Source of the DNA: a virus
DNA: 35,293 nucleotides
IMG/VR virus record: IMGVR_UViG_3300017772_002961
Span: 1 to 35,293 of that record
Strand: one strand, 5' to 3'
The position numbers were made by a program, and so were the translations under genes. Each line of letters opens with the position of its first letter. The stretch's first letter is position 1. Positions 12,762 to 22,217 of the stretch are shown piece after piece. A model generated the notes under the pieces. That model was not told where the DNA came from. It saw nothing but the letters and a program-made list of their open reading frames with translations, and made no database searches.

Positions 12762-14739
12762 GTTTAAAAATATTAATCGGATCCGTCCTGCGGCAGTTCA
12801 CTTTGAAACTTACTCGTACTACACTAACACCCTACCAGGCACTAGAGAATATTATGCTTATTGGGATGAAGAGCGTCATAGATGTTTGTATGGGTATACT
12901 GCTGATGAGGGCACCGAAGATGCCCTGTATGTAACAGGGTTTCACTACTTTTATCTAAACTACTGCCCAATCGATAGAGCAGTAGATGAAGTTATGCCTG
13001 ATGGATCTGTGCAATCTAAACGTGAAAGAACATTCCCTTCATTTTACGACGGAGACCACGATTACTTTACACAGATAGACGAAGCAAGATCTACAAACCG
13101 TCATATGGTTGTACTTAAAGCTCGTCGTAAAGGTTACTCATATAAAGCAGGCTCAATGCTTGCTAGAAATTACTTCTTTGTTAAAAACTCAAAGAACTTT
13201 GTATTCGCAGGCCAAAAAGAATACCTTATTGGTGACGGACTCTTATCTAAAGCGTGGGAATTCTTATCGTTTATCGATGACAACACTGCATGGGCTCAAC
13301 CTCGCTTAAGAGATAGAGAAATGAGTAAGATGTCTGGATACAAGAAAAAAATTAATGGTATTGAGATTGAGATGGGCATGAAGTCGCAAATCATGGGGGT
13401 ATCTTTAAAAGATAACCCAGATAAAGTGAGGGGGAAGGCGGGAGAGCTTGTATTCTTTGAAGAAGCAGGATCTTTCCCTGGACTCCTTAAAGCTTGGGAG
13501 GTAACTATGCCTACAATGCGTCAAGGTGCTAAAACATTAGGGCTTATGATTGCATTTGGTACAGGTGGTACAGAAGGAGCAGACTTTGAAGCTATGGAAG
13601 AGATTTTTTATAACCCAGCTGCTTATGACTGCATGGATTACGAAAATATTTGGGATGAAGGGTCTATGGGTACTAAATGCGGATACTTTGTACCTATATA
13701 TAAAAATTTAGACGGATTTATAGATAGTGATGGTAACTCATTACGGAACAAAGCCGTTGATCATGAAACTGTAATGCGTGACAAAAAGAAAGGGGCCGCA
13801 GATGCTAAATCTTTAGATCAGTACATTGCTGAGCACCCTTTCTCTCCTCAGGAAGCAACTTTGCAAGTTACGGCAAACTTATTTGATGTAGCATCTCTTC
13901 AAGAACAGTATAACTATGTTAAATCTAGAGGGTTACAATCTTTAGGTACTGTTGGTAAACTTTATCACGACGAAAAAGGCTTAGTAAAATTTAAAATGGA
14001 CGGTAATTTAAAGCAAATTACACGTTACCCTCATAGAAGAGAGGATGATAATACTGGAGGGGTAGTAATTTACGAGTCTCCGTATAAAAATGCTAAGCAG
14101 CAAGTTCCAAGAAACATGTATGTTATTTGTCATGATCCATACGGCCAGAATCAGTCTGCGGATAGCACATCGTTAGGGGCTGCGTATGTAATTAAACGCC
14201 CTAACAATATATCGAGCCCTAACGACATGATTGTAGCAAGTTATGTAGGAAGACCTAACACTACAGATGATTACAATAGAAATTTGTTTATGCTTGCAGA
14301 TTATTACGGGTGTAAAATTGGATTCGAGAATGATAGAGGGGAGATAATACCTTATGCTAAAAGGTATAGAAAACTTCACAAACTTCAAGAAGAGTTTGAG
14401 ATGCTAGATAAAAAAGAGTTAAGAAGTAAAACTGTAAAACGACAATATGGGATGCACATGACTGAGCAACGTAAGCGGCAAGGTGAATTATACATAAGAG
14501 ACTGGTTAATTACTCCTAGATCTGTAGACGAAGACGGTAAAAAGACTTTAAACTTACATAAAGTTTATGATTTAGCGTTACTGCAGGAGTTAATTAAATT
14601 TAATCATAAAGGAAACTTTGATAGAGTTATGGCTTTTATGATTGGGATGTATCACACGCGAGAGCTTTACAATGCAGAGGTTCAAGACATTTTAGAAGAT
14701 AGATCCGCGGATGATTGGTTTGATTCGAACTACCATTAG
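12748..14739 (+). CDS. terL: Terminase large subunit (663 aa)
   Basis: The ATP-driven packaging motor and headful or site-specific nuclease of the phage. The start is GTG at 12748. The ATPase half has a divergent Walker A at residues 125-133 (ARRKGYSYK), Walker B with the catalytic Glu at 234-239 (LVFFEEAG) and a coupling motif MIAFGTGG at 268-274. The nuclease half shows the expected acidic positions: ICHDPYG at about 455, IGFENDRGE near 520 and NFDRVMAFMIGMY near the C-terminus, as in RNase H-like terminase nucleases. The Walker A lacks the usual GKT/S ending, a known variation in terminases. The portal gene follows after 77 bases with its own -7 box. Confidence 0.93.
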   Translation: MANSKFKNINRIRPAAVHFETYSYYTNTLPGTREYYAYWDEERHRCLYGYTADEGTEDALYVTGFHYFYLNYCPIDRAVDEVMPDGSVQSKRERTFPSFYDGDHDYFTQIDEARSTNRHMVVLKARRKGYSYKAGSMLARNYFFVKNSKNFVFAGQKEYLIGDGLLSKAWEFLSFIDDNTAWAQPRLRDREMSKMSGYKKKINGIEIEMGMKSQIMGVSLKDNPDKVRGKAGELVFFEEAGSFPGLLKAWEVTMPTMRQGAKTLGLMIAFGTGGTEGADFEAMEEIFYNPAAYDCMDYENIWDEGSMGTKCGYFVPIYKNLDGFIDSDGNSLRNKAVDHETVMRDKKKGAADAKSLDQYIAEHPFSPQEATLQVTANLFDVASLQEQYNYVKSRGLQSLGTVGKLYHDEKGLVKFKMDGNLKQITRYPHRREDDNTGGVVIYESPYKNAKQQVPRNMYVICHDPYGQNQSADSTSLGAAYVIKRPNNISSPNDMIVASYVGRPNTTDDYNRNLFMLADYYGCKIGFENDRGEIIPYAKRYRKLHKLQEEFEMLDKKELRSKTVKRQYGMHMTEQRKRQGELYIRDWLITPRSVDEDGKKTLNLHKVYDLALLQELIKFNHKGNFDRVMAFMIGMYHTRELYNAEVQDILEDRSADDWFDSNYH

Positions 14740-14801
14740 TGGCATATTTATAAATATAAAGGAAAATTTTATAAACTAAGTTAAGTGCGATAAAAATTTC
14801 T

Positions 14802-14809
14802 TAAATTTG
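14802..14809 (+). promoter_or_regulatory. Promoter -7 box before portal (TAAATTTG)
   Basis: TAAATTTG fits TAnnTTTG and ends only 7 bases before the portal ATG at 14817. No TTTG is at -33. A transcript from this box would be almost leaderless, so it may be chance in AT-rich DNA or a weak internal promoter. Confidence 0.35.
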
Positions 14810-14816
14810 TTCGATT

Positions 14817-17120
14817 ATGAGCTACGATAATTTACCAAGACAAAAACTTCCTATTAGCCAAAAAAATAAGAAGTGGAGAGAAGAATGTGTAGATGGATAT
14901 ATTAATTTATCTGCAAATACGTCTTCTTTTTCTAAGCGAAGAGATGACTTACGTCGTTATTATGATATGTACAACGGCTACATAGATGATAGCGATTACA
15001 ACCAGCTATTAAAGCCTTACGGTAAAACAAGAAAAAATTTCCCTTCTACACTACGTAATTTTCCAATTATAAAACCTATAATTGACTTATTACTTGGTGA
15101 GAAAGCTAAACGACCTTTAAATTTTACAGTTAGTGTTTTAAATGCTGACTCAGTAACTAGAAAAGAAGAAGCAAAGCAGCAAACAGTTTTAAAAAATTTA
15201 CAACAGCACTTTGCTAACGCAGCAGCAGAAGCAGGTATAGATACAGGGATGGATCCACAAGATGTGGAGTTGCCAGAACATGTAGAAGCTTTGTTTAACA
15301 ATACTTACGTTGATAATAGAGCTATTATAGGACAAAACTCATTAAATTACGTAATGGCTCAACAAGAAGTTAAAGATAAACTTCAAAAAGCTTGGTTTCA
15401 CTATTTAATTGCTGGAGAATGTTACACACACAGAGGTGTACGTAATGGAGATCCTTTTTACGAAGTTTTAAATCCAATAGATATAGATTACGATCTTGAT
15501 CCAGATTTAGAGTTTGTAGAAGATGGAGATTGGGCAATAGTGCGTAAATTTGTTCACGCATCTACAATCATTGATCATTATCATGAATTACTGTCTGATG
15601 AAGAGATAGTTAGCTTAGAAGAACCTCATGGTATGGGGAATTCACATATTCCTTGGTTATCGGTTGGAGCTACAGGCCCTAACGCTAATCAATTTAACAA
15701 TAGACTAATTGAAGTTATAAATGTATACTGGAAATCTAGAAAACGTATAGGATTTGTATCTTTTATTGATCCTGAGACTGGTGAACTAGAAGAGATCGAC
15801 GTAGAAGATGGATTTAAAATGCCTGCTGAGTTAAAAGCTATTGGTGCTAAAATAGAATGGTTATGGGTAAATCAAGTATGGAAAGGAACTAAAATTGATG
15901 GTAGACTTTTTATTGATATAGAGCCTTTACCAAATCAAAGAGAATCTTTAGATAATCCATCTATTTGTAAATTGCCAATTAACGGTAGAAGATACTCAGA
16001 CACAAATTCTGATAACATATCTTTAGTTTCATTAGGTGTGCCTTATCAATTAACATATAACGTATATAAATATCGTCTTGAACTCGCTATCGCTCGTTCA
16101 AAGGATATTATTGCTCAGTTTGACATTAACATGATTCCAAAAAAATGGGACATGGATAAATTTATGTATTATGTTGAAGGTACTGGTATTGCTTGGGTAG
16201 ATTACAACAAAGAGGGTGTAACATTATCTCCACAACATCAATCTGTACTGGACATGTCTATTAAAACAATTGAGCAGTATATAGTACTGTTAAATTCTAT
16301 CATGGAAGAGTGGGAGAAGCTCTCTGGGGTCAATAGACAGCGTCAAGGTCAAGTTGGTGCCTACGAAGGAAAATCGACGTCTCAGCAAGCTATAATACAG
16401 TCTTCTCACATCACAGAAGATTTGTTCCGTAAATTTAATAGAATGGAGCAACGAGATTTACAGGCGTTAGTAGATTATTCTAAAGAAGCTTGGATTACTG
16501 GTAAAAAATCTTCTTTTGTCATGCCTGATGGTACTCTAGAGTATTTAGATGTAGATAGTATGGAGCATATGGAGTCTGAGTACGGGATTTGGGTTACAGA
16601 TTCTGGAGATGAATCAGAAAGAATTGAAGTTGCTAAACAGCTTGGACAATCAATGGTTCAAAATGGTCTTCCTGCATCAGCTGTATTAGAAATGTTAGAC
16701 GCTAAGAGTTTTACTCAAATTAAATCTAAAATTAAAGCTGCAGAAGTTCAACAACAAGAATTAGAGCAAGCACAACAAAAAGCTCAGCAAGAACAAGCTC
16801 AAGCTCAACTTGAACAGCAAGCAGCTGAAGTAGAGAATGAGAATATGAATCAAGAGAAAGATAGAGAGAATAGAATTGAAGTAGCAAAAATATCTGCAGG
16901 AGTTGCTGAACAAAAAAATCAAATGGACCAGCAATCTAAAGATAGAGAACTAGATATAAAAGATAAAGAAGCTTCTACAAAAGATAGAGAAGCATCAGAA
17001 CAAACTAGATCAAACAGAGCTAATGAATCTTCAAACAATACAAAAATTCAAGAAGATTCTAAAAACGAAGATAAAAAATTAAAAGCAGCAGCTAAGAAAG
17101 AGTCGAAGAATGCTAAGTAG
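14817..17120 (+). CDS. Portal protein (767 aa)
   Basis: The gene follows the large terminase and has the length and composition of the large portal of podoviruses and crAss-like phages. The N-terminal part has RRYYDMYNGYIDD and the segment NFPIIKPIIDLLLGEKAKRP, typical of portal wing/stem entry. The middle contains the conserved aromatic and acidic positions PFYEVLNPIDIDYD and the long helix around GVNRQRQGQVGAYEGKSTSQQAI, which resembles portal tunnel-loop regions. From about residue 640 the protein turns into a Gln/Glu/Lys-rich coiled coil with a disordered basic end. It forms the 12-fold DNA gate at one capsid vertex. It overlaps the next gene by 11 bases. Confidence 0.85.
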   Translation: MSYDNLPRQKLPISQKNKKWREECVDGYINLSANTSSFSKRRDDLRRYYDMYNGYIDDSDYNQLLKPYGKTRKNFPSTLRNFPIIKPIIDLLLGEKAKRPLNFTVSVLNADSVTRKEEAKQQTVLKNLQQHFANAAAEAGIDTGMDPQDVELPEHVEALFNNTYVDNRAIIGQNSLNYVMAQQEVKDKLQKAWFHYLIAGECYTHRGVRNGDPFYEVLNPIDIDYDLDPDLEFVEDGDWAIVRKFVHASTIIDHYHELLSDEEIVSLEEPHGMGNSHIPWLSVGATGPNANQFNNRLIEVINVYWKSRKRIGFVSFIDPETGELEEIDVEDGFKMPAELKAIGAKIEWLWVNQVWKGTKIDGRLFIDIEPLPNQRESLDNPSICKLPINGRRYSDTNSDNISLVSLGVPYQLTYNVYKYRLELAIARSKDIIAQFDINMIPKKWDMDKFMYYVEGTGIAWVDYNKEGVTLSPQHQSVLDMSIKTIEQYIVLLNSIMEEWEKLSGVNRQRQGQVGAYEGKSTSQQAIIQSSHITEDLFRKFNRMEQRDLQALVDYSKEAWITGKKSSFVMPDGTLEYLDVDSMEHMESEYGIWVTDSGDESERIEVAKQLGQSMVQNGLPASAVLEMLDAKSFTQIKSKIKAAEVQQQELEQAQQKAQQEQAQAQLEQQAAEVENENMNQEKDRENRIEVAKISAGVAEQKNQMDQQSKDRELDIKDKEASTKDREASEQTRSNRANESSNNTKIQEDSKNEDKKLKAAAKKESKNAK

Positions 17121-18648
17121 TGAAGATAGATTTAATATTATCAAGCAATCAATTGCAGGACAAATAGAAGGTCCAGCATATGAGGCTATACAAGCTGCTG
17201 AACAAGAATCTTTGCAAGCTAATACAGAAGAAGCGCCCCAGTCTGAACAGCAAACTCAAATACCGCAGACCCCTGTGGGCCCTCCTCCTGCTCAAACTAT
17301 ACCACGAGTGTACGACCAACTAGGATCTTTAATTGAACCCGGCTCAACAGGAGTAGGTTTAAATCAGATGGCTGGTACAAGTCCTGGTCAAACTATACAG
17401 CCTGGTGAGTATAAAACAGGAGGTATAAAAGACGGAGATCCTACTAAGAAGTGGCCAGCTTTAAAAAACTTAGGAGATTTTACTGTAACTTCTGATTCTA
17501 ATTTTACTCAAGGCTATGGTAATATAGAATACTTTTCTCCAAAGCAAGATACTATTAGATATGAGTTAGGAAATCCTGAAACTTATAGGCCTCACCCTAA
17601 CCCTGGCCATCATTCAGTTGTATATAATCCAAATAAGTTTGATTCTCAAAAAGAAGCAGATCAAGCTATAAGATTAGATCTATTACATGGAATGCCTGAA
17701 GCAGATCCAGAATATAAAAAGCATTATGACGAATTTAATAAAGCTTTTAAAAAAAGAAATAAAGGAGATATAGCACAGGCTTATAAGTGGGCTAAATCTG
17801 AAGGTCGTACGCAAGACGGTAAAAAAGCATGGGAAAGTAACTATTTAGATGGTACTATACGTAATCTTCTTTATGATGGGACTGATGAAGAATTTAGTGA
17901 AGCTAAGTATTGGCCAGATGCTAGAAAAGTTTATCTTAAAGACAAAAATACTAGAAATGCCTTTTCTAAACTTGAAAATTATTTAGAGACAGGGTATAAA
18001 AATTTATTACCTCAAGTTGATTTAATAGAAAAAAAGAAAACAGGTGGACCAAAATCTAAAGCACCTAAACCTTTAACAGAATCAGACGCTAAGCTAGAAG
18101 AAGAGTGGCCATTGATGTTACAAAAGCAAAGATTTGTTGAGTCTGGTTTTAATACTAATGCTAAAAGTGAAGCAGGAGCTACTGGTTCTGCGCAAATAAT
18201 GCCAGACACATTAGATTATGCAAAAATGAAAGGCTGGGTACCTGAAACAATTGGCATGAAGGATCTTACCGGAGCAGAGGGGTATTCTATATCTAAGCAT
18301 ATTCAAGAGAAGTACATGGATAATCTATTTAACAGATCTTGGAACAAAGGTACAAACGAAGCTAAAAAAGCAAAAGCTTTACTAGCTTATAACTGGGGAC
18401 CAGAAAACACTAGAGTTAAATTAAATAAATTAATAGACCAAGGAGTTAATGTTTGGGATAACACAGATTTTACTAAATATTTTAATGAAGAGTCTAGGCA
18501 ATATAAAGGTAAGATATTAGACGACCTTACTACTAAAAAAGATCCTTACGTGCAACGAGATTATAAGAAATTAAAAGATCTTAGCCCGTTATTAAGAATG
18601 CATGGAGGCCCTAAAGTGCTATATAATAATAAAAAATTAAAAAAGTAA
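17110..18648 (+). CDS. Virion protein with lytic transglycosylase (SLT) domain (512 aa)
   Basis: The N-terminal 110 residues are Gln/Pro-rich and probably disordered. A central part of unknown fold follows (KTGGIKDGDPTKKWPALKN to about residue 310). Residues about 330-450 form an SLT-type lysozyme fold. The catalytic Glu is E344 in QRFVESGFN. It is followed by SEAGATGSAQIMP (substrate cleft motif) and AYNWGP at 426-431 (AYNxGP). Such domains cleave peptidoglycan. Placed between portal and capsid genes, this is most likely an ejected or capsid-internal protein that opens the cell wall during DNA entry, rather than an end-of-infection lysin. Its ATG lies inside the portal's last codons. Confidence 0.8.
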   Translation: MLSSEDRFNIIKQSIAGQIEGPAYEAIQAAEQESLQANTEEAPQSEQQTQIPQTPVGPPPAQTIPRVYDQLGSLIEPGSTGVGLNQMAGTSPGQTIQPGEYKTGGIKDGDPTKKWPALKNLGDFTVTSDSNFTQGYGNIEYFSPKQDTIRYELGNPETYRPHPNPGHHSVVYNPNKFDSQKEADQAIRLDLLHGMPEADPEYKKHYDEFNKAFKKRNKGDIAQAYKWAKSEGRTQDGKKAWESNYLDGTIRNLLYDGTDEEFSEAKYWPDARKVYLKDKNTRNAFSKLENYLETGYKNLLPQVDLIEKKKTGGPKSKAPKPLTESDAKLEEEWPLMLQKQRFVESGFNTNAKSEAGATGSAQIMPDTLDYAKMKGWVPETIGMKDLTGAEGYSISKHIQEKYMDNLFNRSWNKGTNEAKKAKALLAYNWGPENTRVKLNKLIDQGVNVWDNTDFTKYFNEESRQYKGKILDDLTTKKDPYVQRDYKKLKDLSPLLRMHGGPKVLYNNKKLKK

Positions 18649-18678
18649 GTAATGTGTAAAAGTATTACTTATATTATT

Positions 18679-18686
18679 TATTTTTG
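18679..18686 (+). promoter_or_regulatory. Promoter -7 box before scaffold/capsid genes (TATTTTTG)
   Basis: TATTTTTG matches TAnnTTTG and lies 19 bases before the ATG at 18706, in a 57-base gap. The -33 site is weak (TGTG at 18653-18656, spacing 22). With the terminator at 21308-21333 it would give a scaffold-capsid transcript. Confidence 0.5.
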
Positions 18687-18705
18687 TTAACATAAAACCA
18701 AGAAT

Positions 18706-19794
18706 ATGAGTGAAGAACACGATGAAATTGCGCTAGACGACATCACTATAGACGATGTTGTTTCTGCAGAAGAGTCAGACAATTTAACTGATGGGTTAGA
18801 TTTACCTGAAGAAGAGACTGCAGAGCCTGAAGAAAACTCTTTAGAAGATCTTGTACCAGACGAAGATTTAGAAGAATCTGAAGAAGTAGAAGAAGACGAA
18901 GAAGAGCTAGAAGGCGAAGAAGAAGAAGAAACAGAAGATGACGAAGATACAGATCCAACTGTAGTTTCTGAAGTTCTTGAACAACTAGGGTATGAGCCTG
19001 ATGGAGAGTATGAAGATACACCAGAAGGGCTTGCAGCAATGACAAAAGATATTGCTTCCCAGATAGCTGATGAAAGAATTGATAATGTTTTAGAAAACTT
19101 CCCATTAGTGAAACAACACTTAGAGTACGTACTTCAAGGTGGAGAGTCACAAAATTTTATGGAAGCTCATGACCCTAATATGGATTATGAAAAATTTGAT
19201 TTAAAAGAAGATGATGCTGCATCGCAGAAAGTTATTCTTTCAAATTATTTTCAATTAAAAGGGCATGATAAAGATTTTATAGATGAATTACTAGAGGATT
19301 ATGAAGACACTGGTAAACTTTATAAAAAAGCTGGCGCAGCAAAACAAGCTTTAGGTAAATACCAAGAGCAAGAGCGTCAAGAGATGTACGAGCAACAACG
19401 TCAACAAAATATTGAGTCTCAAAAAGCTCAACAAGAGTTTTGGGATGGAGTTGCAGGGACGATTGAGAATTCACAGGATTTTGCTGGAATTAATATTCCG
19501 CAAAAAGATAAAAGTAAGTTTTTTAACTACATATCAAAACCTGTAAATAGTGAAGGGCATACTCAACGAGATTTAGATCACTCAGAAGCTGACATGGATG
19601 TCAAGCTGGCGATTGATTATTTAATGTACAAAGGTTTTGATATTAATAGTTTAGTAGACAAAAAAGCTAAAACCCAAAGTACAAGATCATTGAGAGATAA
19701 GCTTTCAGGTAGACAAGAAACTATCAAGAGCGCTAAAAAAGCTACAAGACGAACAAAAAGCGTAAATGTAGATGATTTAGATCTTTCATTTTAA
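18706..19794 (+). CDS. Probable scaffolding protein (362 aa)
   Basis: The first 90 residues are extremely acidic (EEEETEDDEDTD-type runs). The rest is helical, with a Gln/Glu-rich coiled-coil segment near residues 205-250 (KYQEQERQEMYEQQRQQ), ending in a basic tail (KSAKKATRRTKSVNVDDLDL). An acidic N-terminus, long helices and a basic C-terminal peptide immediately before the major capsid gene is the usual make-up of a phage scaffold, whose tail contacts the shell. There is no protease motif. The assignment rests on composition and order, not on a signature. Confidence 0.65.
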   Translation: MSEEHDEIALDDITIDDVVSAEESDNLTDGLDLPEEETAEPEENSLEDLVPDEDLEESEEVEEDEEELEGEEEEETEDDEDTDPTVVSEVLEQLGYEPDGEYEDTPEGLAAMTKDIASQIADERIDNVLENFPLVKQHLEYVLQGGESQNFMEAHDPNMDYEKFDLKEDDAASQKVILSNYFQLKGHDKDFIDELLEDYEDTGKLYKKAGAAKQALGKYQEQERQEMYEQQRQQNIESQKAQQEFWDGVAGTIENSQDFAGINIPQKDKSKFFNYISKPVNSEGHTQRDLDHSEADMDVKLAIDYLMYKGFDINSLVDKKAKTQSTRSLRDKLSGRQETIKSAKKATRRTKSVNVDDLDLSF

Positions 19795-19834
19795 AAACGG
19801 CAATATTTAAACTTTGCATATAAATTAATTGAAA

Positions 19835-21262
19835 ATGGCAGTAAACGGAAACAACATCAGTGTTAGAAAATCTTTCTACAATGATTCGCAAATGACTGAT
19901 ATGAACAGTCTTGCAAATGCTATGATGTCTAAGCCAACTGAATTGTCACCGATAATAACACACCTAGCTGGTAAAGAAGATAAGCGTTTTCCGCTTTCAT
20001 TTTTAACTGAAGGTGTAGGTAATGTTAAATCTATTGATAGATTAGAATATGAATATCGTGTGAAGACTCACAGGTTGACTACTAGACCTTTAGCAGCAGC
20101 GCATGCCGCTGGAACAAACTTTTATTTAGAATTTGCTGATAAGTGGTTTATTAAAGACTACGTATTAGTAAATCAACACGGAGAACAAGTTAGAATTATG
20201 TCAGCTCCAGAAGCTTCAGGTTCTACTTATAAATACCAAGTTCAAATGGTAAACCCAGATCCATCAGCTACAGTTACAGCAGGTGAAATTGGAGATCTTT
20301 GGGCTCAAATGTACGCTCCAGTAGGAGTTGACTTCTCTCGTGGGAATGCGTCTAACTGGGAAGTACCTGGTAAAGTACGTAACAAGATTGGTACTATTCG
20401 TAAATCATACCACATGTCTGGTAATGCTAAAGATTTTGTAGCTGAATTTACACTTCCTAAAAGAGGTGGCGGTTCTACAAAGCTTTGGATGGATTACGAG
20501 GAATACACTCACATGCTTAACTTTAAAGAAGAGTGTGAAATGTATTACTGGTACGGTCAAAAGACTTACGATTCTTCAGGAAAGTCTACTATGAAAGATG
20601 AAAATGGACAACCAGTTCTTGTTGGTCCAGGTCTTTTAGAGCAGGTTATTAATAAGGATACTTATTCTACCTTAACGGAGGCTAAGATTAAAAATATCAT
20701 TGGTGACTTATTCTACGGAATGACAGACGCTAATGCTAAGCAAGTTACTTTGTACACAGGTACTGGTGGAGCTCGTGAATTTGACGAAGCTCTTAAAGGT
20801 CACATGGGTGCTGATGGTAACTCTTGGAAAGTTGGTGGTGAAAACCGCTTTATTACAGGTTCAGGTCGTAGCTTAGGTGTTACTGGTTACTTTACTTCTT
20901 ATGATCACGTAGATGGTCACTCAGTAAAAGTAGTTAAACTACCTATGTTTGATCATGGTCCTGTTGCTGATGCTCGTGCTAAGCACCCTGTCACAGGATA
21001 CTCTCTTGAATCATACCGTATGGTATTTGTTGATCAGTCTAATTATGACGGTCAAGCAAACGTACAGATGATCTCTAAGAAAGGTCGTGAAATGATGAGA
21101 TGGTGTGTTGCCGGTTCAGTTGTACCTCGTGGGTTTGATTCTGGTTCTGCTAGAGCTTCCGACGTGGATGGTGCTTCTGTGCACATGTTAAAGACTGCAG
21201 GTATCGTTCTTAAACGATTCGACACCTCTCTTGACATTGAATGTACAGCTGCATCACTATAA
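19835..21262 (+). CDS. Major capsid protein (475 aa)
   Basis: Location after the scaffold, length and strong expression signs point to the HK97-fold shell protein. The ATG at 19835 (MAVNGNNISVRK) is preferred over a TTG two codons earlier. The C-terminal third (TGYFTSYDHVDGHSVKVVKLPMFDHG in two pieces, then SLESYRMVFVDQS, GREMMRWCVAGSVVPRGF and RFDTSLDIEC) recalls capsid proteins of crAss-like and related Bacteroidota phages, from memory. Codons in this gene (GGT, CGT, GAC, AAC, TAC) are visibly more optimised than in its neighbours, as expected for the most abundant virion protein. A strong terminator follows. No N-terminal protease target is evident. Confidence 0.82.
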   Translation: MAVNGNNISVRKSFYNDSQMTDMNSLANAMMSKPTELSPIITHLAGKEDKRFPLSFLTEGVGNVKSIDRLEYEYRVKTHRLTTRPLAAAHAAGTNFYLEFADKWFIKDYVLVNQHGEQVRIMSAPEASGSTYKYQVQMVNPDPSATVTAGEIGDLWAQMYAPVGVDFSRGNASNWEVPGKVRNKIGTIRKSYHMSGNAKDFVAEFTLPKRGGGSTKLWMDYEEYTHMLNFKEECEMYYWYGQKTYDSSGKSTMKDENGQPVLVGPGLLEQVINKDTYSTLTEAKIKNIIGDLFYGMTDANAKQVTLYTGTGGAREFDEALKGHMGADGNSWKVGGENRFITGSGRSLGVTGYFTSYDHVDGHSVKVVKLPMFDHGPVADARAKHPVTGYSLESYRMVFVDQSNYDGQANVQMISKKGREMMRWCVAGSVVPRGFDSGSARASDVDGASVHMLKTAGIVLKRFDTSLDIECTAASL

Positions 21263-21307
21263 GAAGGCGTTAATCGCGTGTCTATATATTGGTTTTTTGG
21301 TTGAGTT

Positions 21308-21333
21308 GTGGGGGAGAAATCCCCCACTTCTTT
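21308..21333 (+). terminator. Intrinsic terminator after capsid gene
   Basis: GTGGGGGA, a GAAA tetraloop, TCCCCCAC (21308-21327) forms an 8-bp GC-rich stem followed by TTCTTT. It should end or strongly reduce transcripts after the capsid gene, helping a high capsid-to-downstream ratio. Confidence 0.88.
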
Positions 21334-21395
21334 AACTTAATTATAGGAGAGTTATACTTTACATCCAGTAATTAAAACTTTAAAAGTACTAAATT

Positions 21396-22202
21396 ATGAG
21401 TAAAAAAATATTTTTACGCCGTAAGGAGATTAATAATCACTTACCAAAAGAGGTGCTAGCAGAAGCTGTATCTAAACTAAGTAGTGTTTATGTAAATAGA
21501 CAGCCACTAAAAGGGTTATCTGTAGAAGACGAAAAAAAATATTTAAATGGTATTTTAGATGTTTCTCCAGAACACCAAGATTGGCCTAAACACATTAAAA
21601 AGTTTTGGGCAGAAATGTCAATCCCTGTAGGATTTACAGGAATGGAATTAGAAGTAGGAACTCATTCAGATGGATCTCCTATTAGAGTTATGGATTGGAT
21701 TAAATACCAATTTGCTTTAAAGCACCCGCATGTTGCAATGTCAGAAAAAGAAATGTCAGGTAGAGATAGATTTTACATTCTTGATACAACGCGAGCAGAG
21801 CAAACTAAATTTAACACTATCCAAGTTAAAAAAGACGCAGACAAAGAGTTTATTAAATTGTCTTCAAATGTAAAAGGAATGAAAAGAGTACTAAGATTAA
21901 TATCTTCTACTTTAAATCCAGACCGTTTAACTGAAGAACAAATTGAAACAGCTCTTTACGATATAAAAGATAAAGAACCTAAAAGGTTTATAAAAATTGC
22001 TACTGATAAAAACTTAGAAGTTAAAGCAGAAATTGAAGAAATGGTAACTGCAGGAGTTTTAAGAAAAATTGGAAACCAAGTTATTTTTATAGATGAAATT
22101 TTAGGGGAGACAATGGAAGACACTGTAGTCTTTTTGAAAAACAAAAAGAATTCAGGTAAATTAACAACCCTAAGAGCAAAGCTTAAAGAGTTGTCAATCT
22201 AA
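21396..22202 (+). CDS. Hypothetical head/connector protein (268 aa)
   Basis: I recognise no family. The protein is basic and soluble. The N-terminal part is helical (KEVLAEAVSKLSSVYVN), the middle contains PVGFTGMELEVGTHSDGSP and a Trp-rich helix (VMDWIKYQFALKHP). The C-terminal half is helical and Lys-rich (VKGMKRVLRLISSTL; AEIEEMVTAGVLRKIGNQVIF), the last part reminiscent of a small winged helix. It follows the capsid terminator after 69 bases and precedes the probable head-completion gene by 15. A structural or assembly role is inferred from position only. Confidence 0.6.
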   Translation: MSKKIFLRRKEINNHLPKEVLAEAVSKLSSVYVNRQPLKGLSVEDEKKYLNGILDVSPEHQDWPKHIKKFWAEMSIPVGFTGMELEVGTHSDGSPIRVMDWIKYQFALKHPHVAMSEKEMSGRDRFYILDTTRAEQTKFNTIQVKKDADKEFIKLSSNVKGMKRVLRLISSTLNPDRLTEEQIETALYDIKDKEPKRFIKIATDKNLEVKAEIEEMVTAGVLRKIGNQVIFIDEILGETMEDTVVFLKNKKNSGKLTTLRAKLKELSI

Positions 22203-22217
22203 TGTAATAATATATTA

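Noticed and set aside
15017-15301. A 94-codon minus-strand frame inside the portal gene
   Set aside because: Antisense to a well-supported gene; Cys/Ser-rich composition is what reversed Ala/Gln codons give.
18746-19150. A 134-codon minus-strand frame rich in Leu
   Set aside because: It is the mirror of the acidic Glu/Asp codon runs of the scaffold gene, which read as Leu on the other strand.
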